DNA from: Apis mellifera
Lineage: Eukaryota > Arthropoda > Insecta > Hymenoptera > Apidae
Direction of reading: 5' to 3'
NCBI RefSeq assembly: GCF_003254395.2
Contig: NC_037644.1
Coordinates: 1,791,001 to 1,855,000, forward strand
DNA length: 64,000 bases
The notes under the pieces are model-generated. The model saw only the letters and a program-made list of their open reading frames with translations, was not told the DNA's origin and made no database searches. This document shows positions 25,881-37,216 of the stretch, one piece after another; position 1 is the first letter of the stretch; each line of letters opens with the position of its first letter. The translations under genes and the position numbers were made by a program.

Positions 25881-28800
25881 ATGCCAGAACAAGTCAAATT
25901 CAAGATGAACGGGGTTATACCGAGTGTGCCAATCACAACTCTCGCTGGTATTGCGAGTCTTACTGACTTGTTACCTGAAATGCCCCTGCCAACACCGCTG
26001 CCTCAGACTTTAACTAACAAGTCCCTTTTATTTCATCCAAGAGTGGCAGAGGAAGCACAAATATTACTAAGTGTTCGAAATGAAAACTTAGTGCCCCAAT
26101 TAATATTATCTTTATCTCAAACCTCATCTGATCATATTGAATTAAAAGATAATTATGCAAATACAGAACAGCCTATGGAAACCGAGCAAAATACTCCTGA
26201 ATTACTTAAGGCAATTTTGCAAATAAATCCGCATGTGTTTAAGGGGCCTCAATATAATTCACCAAGAAATTGGACCCAAGGCACACCTATGATGCACACC
26301 AATCAATCATCCGCTAATTATGGACGATTTTCACCATCCTATTCAAGTTCTTCAGGGTCAAGACAAACGCCTCAAGGTAGTCCAGCTCATCCTGCTGCTG
26401 CTAGAACAGTACTACCACCGCCTACTGGTATAAATCCTCTACCCAATATGACCCCACAACCAAATATGTATTCTCCGGCACATATGAGTTCTCCTGGTAC
26501 GCCGCTAACAACTCTTGGTAACGTAACACCACAACACCATAATATGGCTGGTATGACACCTCAACATATGCATATGGCATCTCCTATGCGTGCTAATATA
26601 CCTTTACAACAACATCAACCTGTTAATATTCAGCAAAATATGTATGATCCTATGATGAATCAACAAGTACATCATCCATTAGGAAATCATCAACCAATGG
26701 AGATGGAAAGTACAGTACAAGAAAATCAACAATTTTTACTCGATCCAGTAACAGGTCTTCCCGACATCGATATACCGATTGAAAATATCGAAGCGAAACA
26801 AAGTATAGATAATGCGACGCAACATCTTTTATCTGCGACGCAAACCACATCTTATCCAAGTATGGATACCAGTCCTATAATCAATCCGTTGAATACTACG
26901 CCAACAACGATGATACAACACCAGCAAAACAATAATTCAGAAAAAGGAATGAAAATGCCTGCTCCTTTGCCAGAGAAATTAAAAGAACCGATCGTCATGT
27001 TAGATAGATTATCATTAGCAGATCAAGCTTTAATGCAGAAGAGTATAGCCGCATTTGCTGAAAAATCGCCAAGTCGAGCTGCAAAAATGGGGATTTCTAA
27101 TCGCGAGGATATAAAGTCCGAGTCGGAAAGCGAGGAAGAAATAGGTAAAAATAACAAATATTTCAAAGCGCGTGCAAAAGAACGCCAAGTCCAAAGAGAG
27201 AAAGAAAAAGCTGAGAGGAAAAAAAGTGAAGATAAAAGTCGTAGACGAAGAAGGGTATTGGATGACGACGAGGAAGATGATAAAAAGGAACCTCTTACAC
27301 CCTCGAAACCAAAAATCAGAAAGATTGAAAAGAAACTCGTTCCTGTTTTAGCTAAACTCAGTGTGGAAGAATTAATGGAAACCAATACGTATCAACGTTT
27401 TAACACAACCATAGAAACGATATTCGAAAATACAGAAGATGTGGCAACCAATGCTGAATTAGAAGATGATGGTGATGTGCCTCCAGAATTGTTAATTCCT
27501 AAATATCAATTACATGATTTATGTACAGAAGCAGCCAAGCTGAAGGCATTAGGAGCAATGGAATCGATTCCGGCAGATAGATTGGTTAGATTATTAAACA
27601 TTTTAGAGAAGAATATTCGGGACGGAGCTAAGGTATCTCCGCTGGCGGATCCGGATGATGACGTCGATGAGAGTCGATTATGGACGCAATTAGCTATGGA
27701 ACGAGTACAGCGTGCAGTGGATGCCTCTTTAATTGCATTACATATTATGACGTCCAGTAATATGCCAAAAATGGTCTACTTGGAAGATGTGATCGACAGA
27801 ATAGTCCTTTTCATGAAGTTTCAGTTACAAAATACTATTTATCCTTCGTTTGATCCAGTATACAAAATAGACACAAAAAACAAGACTGACAATTATAATT
27901 CTAGTGGTCGTAAGAAAAGGGGTCATATGAAAGAAGTCAGAGAGAAAAGTATCCTTCAGGTTTATAATAAAATGCACGAATTAGTTGGTCTTCTTGCTGA
28001 ATTATTAAATATTCAAGTTCTAACCGACACTAGTGTTTTACACGCCTCCACGTTAGGCGTTGCACCATTTTTCGTTGAATCTGTTAGCGATCTTCAATTG
28101 AGCGCTTTGAAACTGGTCACAGTAATATTTACTAAATACGAGAAGCATAGGAGATTACTGTTAGATGATATTTTGGCGTCTATAGCTCGACTTCCTAGTA
28201 GCAAAAGAAGCCTTAGGACTTACAGGTTAAATTCTGAAGATCATATACAAATGTTAACAGCTTTGGTTTTACAGCTAATTCAATGTGTTGTTGTATTATC
28301 GGACAATATAATCCCTCAACAGAAGAAGTCGCAAGACGAAGAGGAGAAGAAAGAAGAGAAAAAGACCAGTTACGTTGATGCTGATGTCTTGATCATAAAT
28401 AAATACGAGACTGCTACGAGAATAGCGGGAAATTTTTTAACAGTGTTCCTGAACAAGTGCGGCAGCAAAGGTGAAGAGATTGATTACAGGCCACTGTTCG
28501 AGAATTTCGTTCAAGATTTATTGGCCACTGTCAATAAACCAGAATGGCCAGCGGCTGAGTTGCTCCTCAGTCTACTTGGAAATTTGTTAGTAGGTCATTT
28601 TTCTAACAAAAGTTCTGATATGGCTCTCAGAGTGGCCTCTATCGACTACCTAGGCGTTGTAGCGGCCAGATTGAGGAAAGATGCGGTTAGTTCTCAATGC
28701 AAATTGTCCACCATCGATCAGATTATTAAGGACATCAAAATCGAGCAGCAGAAAGATTCTGATTATGATCAGGTAAAGGATAAAGAAATAATAGGTTTGA

Positions 28801-31800
28801 ACGAAGACGAGGAGCGGACGGTTTTTTTACAGAAGGTACTTCTCGATTATTTGGCGGTGAATGGAACCAAGGATTCCGCTTTAGGCTATGCCCGCCATTT
28901 CTATTTGGCACAATGGTACAGAGATTGTGCCGTGGAGAAATCTAGGGTCGGTCAAACGAAGAACAGCCCGAGTAAGAAGATGCACAAGAAAAAGGTGAAA
29001 AAGAAGAATAAACATCACGCCAGCGACCAAGACTCGGAATCGGAGTTGGATGAACAGGATGCGGACGAAAACGACAATAACGAACAGAAGAACTCGGAAG
29101 CGTACAGAATCATTGAGGAGAAGAAGAAGTATATTATAAGTAGAATAAGGCCGTACAGCACTGGCACGAAACCGGATATACTTCAGACTTATATTGATTA
29201 CAATTCGGCGGAACTGATATCGCAATATCTCGCCTCGAAGAGGCCGTTTTCGCAGAGTTTCGATCGGTACCTGAAACAGATACTGCACGTGCTCACAGAA
29301 TCGTCTATCGCGATCAGGACGAAGGCAATGAAATGCCTGACGATGATCGTTGAAGCGGATCCGAGTGTGTTGGCGCGGGTAGATATGCAATTGGGTGTGA
29401 AACATTCGTTTTTAGATCACGCGACGTCGGTCCGCGAGGCGGCTGTTGATCTAGTAGGAAAATTTGTACTAAGTAGGCCCGAATTAATAGATAAATACTA
29501 CGATATGCTGTCGGCTAGAATTCTAGATACTGGTGTTAGCGTACGTAAGCGCGTGATCAAAATTTTAAAGGATATCTGTATGGAGTGTCCTGACTTTCCT
29601 AAAATTCCTGAAATCTGCGTGAAGATGATCAGGCGGGTGAACGACGAGGAGGGTATTAGGAAATTGGTAATGGAAGTGTTTCAGAATATGTGGTTCACAC
29701 CTGTCAGGGAACGGCCCACATTGGATTCCGAGTCGTTACTGAGAAAAGTAATGAACATCACGGACGTTGTGGCAGCTAGTAAAGATATGGGTTTGGAATG
29801 GTTCGAACAGCTGCTGGTTAGCTTGTTCAAGCCCAAAGAGGACAAAGACGATAGTACAAAGATGCAAACCGAGCCCCCAAAGGCATTATTAACGGCGTGT
29901 AAACAGATTGTTGACTGCTTGATTGAGAACGTTCTTCGATTGGAAGAGACGAATCTGGAAGAATCCGAAAAGACAGAGAAAAAGGGATCCTCTCAAAGAT
30001 TAGTCGCTTGCTTGACAACTTTGTATTTGTTTGCGAAAATACGGCCACAATTGCTAGTCAATCACGCGATTACGTTACAACCTTATCTAAGCTTGAAATG
30101 TCAAACTCAGGGTGATTATCAGATCATCAGTAGCGTAGCACACACATTGGAATTGGTCGTACCGTTGATGGAACATCCTAGTGAGACTTTTTTAGCACAG
30201 TTGGAAGAAGATTCGGTAAAATTGATCCTTCAACACGATAGATCGGTTGTGGCTAGCTGTTTGTCCTGCTTAGGCTCTATAGTGAACAACGTAACCAGGA
30301 ATTTTAAATTAATACGAGACTGTTTTAAAAAATATTATGGACATCTGACTGAGTACAAATCCTTTTACGAGAAAGATCCCACAAATCCTATGCTTTTAAA
30401 GTATCGACCATTTGTCAGGAGAGCATTGTTCACTGTTGGCTTGCTGCTGCGACACTTTAATTTTACCGATCCAGAAGTGATCGAGGGACTAGCAGAGAAT
30501 ATAAAAGATCAGGTATTTGAAACGTTGAACTATTTCGTACATCTGGATAACGATGATATCCGACACTTTACTTTATCTGCAATTGGATCTTTATGTATTC
30601 GTCATTATGAATTCATGTTACTTCCCGAGTTGAAAGAGTTGTATCATCATTTGCTTACGTCAGAGAATGCCTTAGTTCACATGAGGATTCAAGTATTGAA
30701 CAATATCGAGGTATACTTGTTGGAAGAAGACAAGAGAATGATCAAACAGGACATGGAATGGGCGAAGATGTCCAAGCAAGAAAACTTGAAGGAAATGGGA
30801 GATGTTTCATCAGGGATGGCTAGTACTGTGATTCAGTTATATGTGAAAGAGATTTTAGAATCTTTTTTGCATGCAAACATCAGTGTACGTCATGCAGCAT
30901 TGAAAGTGATCCAATTGATCCTAGCTCAAGGTTTGGTTCATCCGGTTCAAATAGTTCCCTATCTGATTTGCATGAGCACAGATTGCGAAAAAGTAGTCAG
31001 TCATAGCGCGGATAAGCAACTTCAAGACATCGAGAAGAAATATCCTGGTTTTATTCACATGAAATCCCAATTAGGTATCAAGCTTAGCTATCGATTGCAG
31101 AAGATTCTACAAACTGATATCACGGTGAGAGGAATGAGGGTCAAGGATGGCGAATTTCCTGGTGCGTTGAACGGTTTCCTTTATACCATCTTGAGGAACA
31201 CGAAACAACAAAGAAGAGCAATAGTATTGTCTTTCTTAAAACAGTTTGACGAATCTGCGAAAACTAGTTTATCACAGATGCTCTACTTGGCCGACAATCT
31301 CGCTTACTTTACATATCAAGTGCAAGACGAGCCATTGTTTATCATTCATCATATTGATATTATTATTTCCATGTCCGGTACAAATCTTGTGCAGTCATTT
31401 AAGGAAGCATTACTACCAAAAGAAGGAAATTGTCAACTACAACAGCATCATCAGCAGCATCAACAACAACAACAACAACATCACCACCATCATCAACAAC
31501 AACAACAGCAACAATACCATCAGCAACATCACCAACAAATTCACACATCTCTGGGACCGGATGGACAGCCACGACCAGAGCAATTATTGTCAGTATTGGA
31601 AGATGAAGAGGATGATGAAGAGGATGAGGAATCGTTACTGGCAAGGTTACCAGGAGACACTACGTTGCTGAGGGATTATATCACCGCCAGCCAAGGTTTT
31701 TTGTTGCTGCTCACTTTGAGGCAACACTTGAAAGATCTGTACGGTTTCTCTGACCAAAAAATTGGCCAGTATTCGCCGACAGAGGCAGCGAAGGTGTACG

Positions 31801-32432
31801 AGAAAGCTGTGAACCGTAAGAGTAACTTGCTGTTCAAACCAAAGGCAACCCTGCAAAGATTAAGGGAAGGCGTAAGTAACGTCGAACTTGATGCCGAGGG
31901 AAGGAAAAAATTAGTGAAGGAATATTTGGATTTCAAGCAATTAATGTTAAAATTTGATCTGGAAGAACCGGAGGAAGATGGAAACGAGGGTGACACGAGT
32001 GGCGGGGGTGGGAGCAAACAATCGATAGATGTTTCTAACAAAATGATGTCTGAATCGGACAATAAAATGGAAATCAGTGTGACGACCAATCCACAGATGG
32101 TAAATCAATATCAAGCCAATTTGAACTCGTCGATCGAGCATCCGAACAATTCGATAAACTCGATGCCTACCGGTGGTTCCATTCCGGTCACCATGCCTGT
32201 CCACAGATCACCGCCAGTTGCTGTGAACGCGGCGCCAGCATCGCAAATTGCATCACCACGTGTGCCCAAGCTGACGATACACGCGCATCATCCAGAGGGA
32301 GTGAAGGAACATCGTAAACACCGGGCGCACAAAACGGAAAAAGTGAAAAAGCATAAGAAGAAGAAGAGGAGAAGAATTTCCGACAGTAGCGAGAGCGGCG
32401 AGGACTACAGTGATCCTGACTTTTTAGTGTGA
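25881..32432 (+). CDS. Nipped-B: Nipped-B / NIPBL, cohesin loading factor (single coding exon)
   Basis: A 2,183-residue orthologue of NIPBL/Scc2, the HEAT-repeat protein that with MAU2/Scc4 loads cohesin on chromatin and supports enhancer-promoter contact. The N-terminus has the family signature VPITTLAGIASLTDLL (residues about 14-29), in the part that binds MAU2. A Gln/Met/Pro-rich disordered region follows to about 400, then a Lys/Arg/Glu-rich nuclear segment (410-485). The conserved HEAT core starts near 490, with NKPEWPAAELLLSLLG (about 885), RILDTGVSVRKRVIKIL (about 1,209), RRVNDEEGIRKLV (about 1,250), PLMEHPSETFL (about 1,430) and KEMGDVSSGM (about 1,638). Insect-specific parts are a Gln/His run (about 1,853-1,889), an acidic run and a Lys/Arg-rich C-terminus. 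I chose ATG 25,881, just after an acceptor. ATG 25,905 gives MNGVIPSVP, which aligns with the vertebrate start and may be the true one. The frame is intact throughout. Confidence 0.97.
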   Translation: MPEQVKFKMNGVIPSVPITTLAGIASLTDLLPEMPLPTPLPQTLTNKSLLFHPRVAEEAQILLSVRNENLVPQLILSLSQTSSDHIELKDNYANTEQPMETEQNTPELLKAILQINPHVFKGPQYNSPRNWTQGTPMMHTNQSSANYGRFSPSYSSSSGSRQTPQGSPAHPAAARTVLPPPTGINPLPNMTPQPNMYSPAHMSSPGTPLTTLGNVTPQHHNMAGMTPQHMHMASPMRANIPLQQHQPVNIQQNMYDPMMNQQVHHPLGNHQPMEMESTVQENQQFLLDPVTGLPDIDIPIENIEAKQSIDNATQHLLSATQTTSYPSMDTSPIINPLNTTPTTMIQHQQNNNSEKGMKMPAPLPEKLKEPIVMLDRLSLADQALMQKSIAAFAEKSPSRAAKMGISNREDIKSESESEEEIGKNNKYFKARAKERQVQREKEKAERKKSEDKSRRRRRVLDDDEEDDKKEPLTPSKPKIRKIEKKLVPVLAKLSVEELMETNTYQRFNTTIETIFENTEDVATNAELEDDGDVPPELLIPKYQLHDLCTEAAKLKALGAMESIPADRLVRLLNILEKNIRDGAKVSPLADPDDDVDESRLWTQLAMERVQRAVDASLIALHIMTSSNMPKMVYLEDVIDRIVLFMKFQLQNTIYPSFDPVYKIDTKNKTDNYNSSGRKKRGHMKEVREKSILQVYNKMHELVGLLAELLNIQVLTDTSVLHASTLGVAPFFVESVSDLQLSALKLVTVIFTKYEKHRRLLLDDILASIARLPSSKRSLRTYRLNSEDHIQMLTALVLQLIQCVVVLSDNIIPQQKKSQDEEEKKEEKKTSYVDADVLIINKYETATRIAGNFLTVFLNKCGSKGEEIDYRPLFENFVQDLLATVNKPEWPAAELLLSLLGNLLVGHFSNKSSDMALRVASIDYLGVVAARLRKDAVSSQCKLSTIDQIIKDIKIEQQKDSDYDQVKDKEIIGLNEDEERTVFLQKVLLDYLAVNGTKDSALGYARHFYLAQWYRDCAVEKSRVGQTKNSPSKKMHKKKVKKKNKHHASDQDSESELDEQDADENDNNEQKNSEAYRIIEEKKKYIISRIRPYSTGTKPDILQTYIDYNSAELISQYLASKRPFSQSFDRYLKQILHVLTESSIAIRTKAMKCLTMIVEADPSVLARVDMQLGVKHSFLDHATSVREAAVDLVGKFVLSRPELIDKYYDMLSARILDTGVSVRKRVIKILKDICMECPDFPKIPEICVKMIRRVNDEEGIRKLVMEVFQNMWFTPVRERPTLDSESLLRKVMNITDVVAASKDMGLEWFEQLLVSLFKPKEDKDDSTKMQTEPPKALLTACKQIVDCLIENVLRLEETNLEESEKTEKKGSSQRLVACLTTLYLFAKIRPQLLVNHAITLQPYLSLKCQTQGDYQIISSVAHTLELVVPLMEHPSETFLAQLEEDSVKLILQHDRSVVASCLSCLGSIVNNVTRNFKLIRDCFKKYYGHLTEYKSFYEKDPTNPMLLKYRPFVRRALFTVGLLLRHFNFTDPEVIEGLAENIKDQVFETLNYFVHLDNDDIRHFTLSAIGSLCIRHYEFMLLPELKELYHHLLTSENALVHMRIQVLNNIEVYLLEEDKRMIKQDMEWAKMSKQENLKEMGDVSSGMASTVIQLYVKEILESFLHANISVRHAALKVIQLILAQGLVHPVQIVPYLICMSTDCEKVVSHSADKQLQDIEKKYPGFIHMKSQLGIKLSYRLQKILQTDITVRGMRVKDGEFPGALNGFLYTILRNTKQQRRAIVLSFLKQFDESAKTSLSQMLYLADNLAYFTYQVQDEPLFIIHHIDIIISMSGTNLVQSFKEALLPKEGNCQLQQHHQQHQQQQQQHHHHHQQQQQQQYHQQHHQQIHTSLGPDGQPRPEQLLSVLEDEEDDEEDEESLLARLPGDTTLLRDYITASQGFLLLLTLRQHLKDLYGFSDQKIGQYSPTEAAKVYEKAVNRKSNLLFKPKATLQRLREGVSNVELDAEGRKKLVKEYLDFKQLMLKFDLEEPEEDGNEGDTSGGGGSKQSIDVSNKMMSESDNKMEISVTTNPQMVNQYQANLNSSIEHPNNSINSMPTGGSIPVTMPVHRSPPVAVNAAPASQIASPRVPKLTIHAHHPEGVKEHRKHRAHKTEKVKKHKKKKRRRISDSSESGEDYSDPDFLV
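31438..31545 (+). repeat. CAG/CAT/CAA repeat coding a Gln/His run in Nipped-B
   Basis: Imperfect CAA, CAG, CAT and CAC codons encode about 35 residues that are almost all Gln and His. The run lies between the HEAT core and an acidic stretch, so it is in a flexible linker. Codons are mixed, which favours selection on the peptide or an old expansion rather than recent slippage. Confidence 0.9.
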
Positions 32433-33373
32433 GTGCAGTGGTGTATCTCTGCGTCCGTTGTGTACATATTACATACTAATTACAAGAATTATAATAATAA
32501 TAATAATAATAATACGATAATTGACGCGTGTTTCGCGTGGTTGATGTGCGTGCTGGTATGCGTGCGACGTTTACTTGGTGCGTTTTGTGTCGCTCGTGAG
32601 TGTAGGCGTTCCGTTTTCTCTTCTGTTTTTCTTTCTTTTTTGCGCAACGAAATTGGAAACAGAAGGAAGAGAAAGAAATATGGTATAGAATATATGACAC
32701 TGATGTTATAGAGAGAATACCAGTGCCGGACGCTCTGAAATCGCGACGGACTTTATCGATCATGGAAATGGACTAAAATTTTTAGCGAAACTAAACAAAA
32801 AGGAAAAAAAAAAGGGGGAAAAGTTGATATGAATAAAAGCGATACTGATGTATAGAGGATGGTGGTGCTCTGTGGGAATGCGTGCGATTTTGTTTGCGAT
32901 TAATTTGACTGGGAGGGAACGAGAGAGAGAGAGAGAGAGAGGGAGGGAGAGTGTGAGAGAAAGAAAGAATTTAGACGAATGAGAGATTTTAAATATCGAT
33001 CGCCTCCAGGCGATCCCTTAATGTTATCTTGTTAACTAGGACACGTGGTGGATGCACGTCTAAAATTTCTCAGTCCATGTTATACTGTTCGAGATATGTC
33101 GATCTTCGAGACTAGAGTAAGGAACTTGGTTCAGAGACAAGAGCTGCACGATCGTCGCTTCTATCGTTCCATTTCTTTTTTTCTTCTTCGTGTATCGATG
33201 GAAAAAATTCCTTGCGGAAAATTTCTTTAATTCCATTTTTTTTTTTTTTTTTTGTCTTTTTCTCATCCCTTTTTTTCCCCCCGATTCTCAAAAAAAATCT
33301 GGATCAACGAGAATGAATTTTTTTCTTTTGTTTTCAAAAGATACTTATTCAACAATATAGGAAAATTAATACA

Positions 33374-33530
33374 ATATAATATATATATATATATATATTT
33401 ATAATATTTATACATATCTATATTTTTAAAAAAATATATATATATAATACATATTATAAATATAAATATACATAATATATATATATATTATATATATATA
33501 TTATATATATAATAATACGTAATTATTTAA
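33374..33530. repeat. (AT)n microsatellite cluster
   Basis: Several alternating AT tracts interrupted by short A or T runs. Confidence 0.93.
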
Positions 33531-33934
33531 TATAATTTTTTTTTTTAAATAAAGTTCGATAGAATTGAACTAGATCGATATATAGAATAAATCGAACCAA
33601 GTTTCAAATTAGGAGAGAACCAGTTTCAGACAGAGATCCCGAGTTGTAAAGTTTTCTTGGAATACATCACGTTTTATTCGAACGAACGAATTGTCAATGT
33701 AAATAATATTGAATAATAATAGTAAGATTGATACAAAATTTTAGTTTTCTTTTTACGGAAGCAAAAAAGAAAGAGATCAATTCGAATTCATTATTGAATG
33801 AAAAAGAATGAATTTAAAAGAAAAAAAATTGGTATTATATGTTTTCATTTTGAAAAAAAAAGTAGATAAAAAATCATTCTCAAAAACTCGGGAAAACAAC
33901 GAGAAAAAGAGCCAATAGTAAAAGAAAAAGAAAA

Positions 33935-33939
<5 letters not shown>

Positions 33940-33992
<53 letters not shown>
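33940..33992. repeat. (GA)n microsatellite
   Basis: About 25 GA dinucleotides; a second GA-rich tract lies at about 34,140-34,184. The Ser/Leu frame on the minus strand comes from the repeat. Confidence 0.96.
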
Positions 33993-33993
<1 letters not shown>

Positions 33994-34152
33994 GAGAGAG
34001 AATGGAAACGCATAGAAGAGTGGATCCGTTTAGACTTGCTCCACAGTAATGTATAATAGACAAGTGTAGTTAAAAGAGATTAAAACAAGAAAAAAGAAAC
34101 AAAATGAAAGAAAACAGAAACACATTGCCTATGCATTATGAGAGAGAGGGAG

Positions 34153-34187
<35 letters not shown>

Positions 34188-36899
34188 AAACAAAAAAACG
34201 TTGTTTGTAATATCTGTATATACAAATTTCAAGTAAAGTATCTTATTTTCTTACAAACTATATAGCGATGACATTACGAAAGAATACTTAAAATTTTGTT
34301 GTAATATTAAGTATTTATTCAGAATTCATGTTGTCCCAATATAGTTTGCTTTATGCACACAACTCGTCTTTTGGTGTAATTAAAAAAAAAAAAAAAAAAA
34401 GAACTATCGTTTTTATACAAGCTTAGGAATAAATGAAATAAAAAACAAAATAAAAAACAGTGCAGAACGAAAAGAAAGAGAAAAAAAATACGAGGAAAAA
34501 GGATAATTGAAAGGATAACAGAAAGAAAAGAAATGCGATCTACTGATTTTCGGATGGAGAATGAACGAAATTATGGGTGAGAGGATAGGATGAGATCAAG
34601 GAAGAGAGGCAGACGAGAAGGAAAAACCTGTGAAAAAAAAAAACTCGTGGTTGAGAGAGTAACGCGAGATCTTCGACGGATCATGCAGTTCTTTAATCAC
34701 TCGTTTCCTTCGTGATGGCGCTATGTGTCCATTTTGACTGTCTAGGACCGAGCATCGTAATAGTTAGTGCGAAATTCGCGTGTAAACGTTTCCATCGTGT
34801 CCCAGATTCAAAAATCGATCGAGATACAACTGTGATCTTTAATATTGAAGCGGGGATGCGTGCATCGCTCTTTTCGTCGCGATATAATTCGTCTTTTTTA
34901 TACGTTTATAGAAAATCCATCGGTCATCATCGATAAACATTCTATCGGAACAAGTAATTTGAGGTTACTCGTTGTCCTGGATAGTCGAATACAACATTTA
35001 TCATACACACGTACGGTTAAAATGGAAATGAGCTATTTAACGGTATAGACCACATTACATATGATGTTTCAGTGAAAGCGAAACCATGCGATATCATCGT
35101 CCATATTCTTTAGAGAACGTTAGCTTGATACGTTTGTTGTCCCGTCGAGGTTAGTTGAAACACGGAGGAAACGAGTGAATTGATCGAAGAATGACTGCGT
35201 GAACCGAAAGCCTTGGCTGGTGATCGAAAGACTGCGACAAACATGGATGGAAAGATATAAGGTTTTTACTTTAAACGTGAATCATCTTTTTCGTCCTGCG
35301 AGAACGTTACCATTTTACGATCATCGTCAATCATTATTGCATTTACAGTTGGTCGTTTATTTCTTATGGGAAGAAAATAAAAATGATTACAAAAGGAAAA
35401 AAAAAAAAAAATCGCTGGCTGTTGAACGGATCTATCGGAGGTTAGGCCGTGAAACCGTCGACGAGAAACGAACGCAAACAAAATGATCTAGGATGATAAA
35501 CGCTTCTTTCGTTTTAATCTCGATTTAAAGTAGCACTCTATTGGGGTCCAGATGTACATTCATCTATATCTCATCAATAAATCTGGCAGCAAAAGAAGTA
35601 TGAAGAATTCATTCGATTAGTTATTAAGACTCTCATCTCGCAAGAAATATACGTGGATAATAAGTTTCGATGATAAATTATATTTTCTTTCCGTTTAATA
35701 TCCAATACAATTTATATTTAGTTTATCGAAAAATAACACGATTTCATTTGATTATCAATTTATATAATCGTACAGAAAGAAAAAGGTTGATTTGATCCGT
35801 GTACATTTCTTGCTTCTAGATTAGTGAAAAACGTTCTCGAAAATCGTCGCGAATCCTTAGAAACTCCCCGAAAAATCGATTCGATTAAAAATTTTGTAAA
35901 AAAAGAAAAAAAAGAAAAAAAAAAGAAAAGGAAAAAAAAAATTTCCGACATCGATATCATATTGATTCTAGAAAATTATACGAATCGCTTTTATCGATCG
36001 CGTTCCCTTTTGTCTTGGAGCCTTCTTTGAACGACGCGATTCTTCATCTGACGAGGATTGATCTCGATCTAGAGGATCCCGAGTCCGATTCATTACCGTC
36101 CCCGAACCGTGTGCAATGCTAGAAATTAGAGAAACTCGTGGTAGACTATCCGTGACGAGTGTCGAAGTCCGTGAAATCGCGTACGCCGTAAAACGACGCT
36201 GTTTTCCGACGCTTCGAGATAGAAAAGGGACACGCACATTTTTCGATCGCTAGGGCAAGAGTCGTTCGTTGCAAATGGAATTATCGATCGATCCTGACTG
36301 TTTGATCGTTCGACGCGAGGAAAAGGAAAAGAAAAGGATCGAATACACACCTGTTGCGCCTACACAGAGTTACGCAAGAGAAAGAAAAGAAAGTAAATAG
36401 GATAGAAGAAGAGGGAGAGATGAGATATCGCGTGGTTGAGGTTATCAAATGATAAATATTTGTTTAGAAGGAGAAGGGAGGAATAAACTAATAAATAGTA
36501 AAAGGCTGAATGAGAAGATCTTTAAACTTGTACAAAAATGTTCAAGGTGTGTACATATTTATTATTAAAAAAAAAAAAAGGGAGGGGGGGGAGTTGAGTT
36601 ACGAAGAGGAAAATGGCGAACAGTGTGGAGGAAAAACGGTGTCGAATCGTCTGGCAGTCCTTGTTTTCGAGAGGAGGAATAATACGAGAACGAAAGGATG
36701 AATAAGAACAAGTGTATATGTATGCGTGCGAGTGTATACGTGTGCGAGCAAAGTGGAACAAGATGACGGGGGTGAATGATGATACGAGTTGGAACGAGTC
36801 GTTGGAAGATGGAAACGTTTCATTAAACATTTTATTGTTCGTTGTAATAAACTTCTAGAGAAATGATATGCATTATTAAAGAGAGAAGAAGAATTCTAA

Positions 36900-36985
36900 A
36901 CGGTTATATATTTCTTTGTGCATATATACATATATAGATTGATATATATATATGTGTATATATACATACATACATACATACAGCT
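36900..36985. repeat. (AT)/(ACAT) microsatellite
   Basis: Alternating TATA and ACATACAT tracts. A similar AT tract lies at about 37,315-37,370. Confidence 0.85.
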
Positions 36986-37184
36986 CGAAGGGAAAGGAAA
37001 TCGATGAAGTTATTTAATATTGCTAATGTGGTGTGGCGTTTAACTGACGTATCGGTATGCCAGCGAGGATGTGAATGTGAAAATAGGATGATTGTGAATT
37101 GTAAAGTTTCGCGAGAAAGATAGAGAGGAAGCGGAAGTTGTGGACGTAGGAGGTAAAGATAAATAGGTGGACTAAAAAGGAAAA

Positions 37185-37216
<32 letters not shown>

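Noticed and set aside
28881..29405. 174-codon minus-strand frame inside Nipped-B
   Set aside because: It is antisense to the conserved HEAT-repeat coding sequence; the peptide has no family features.
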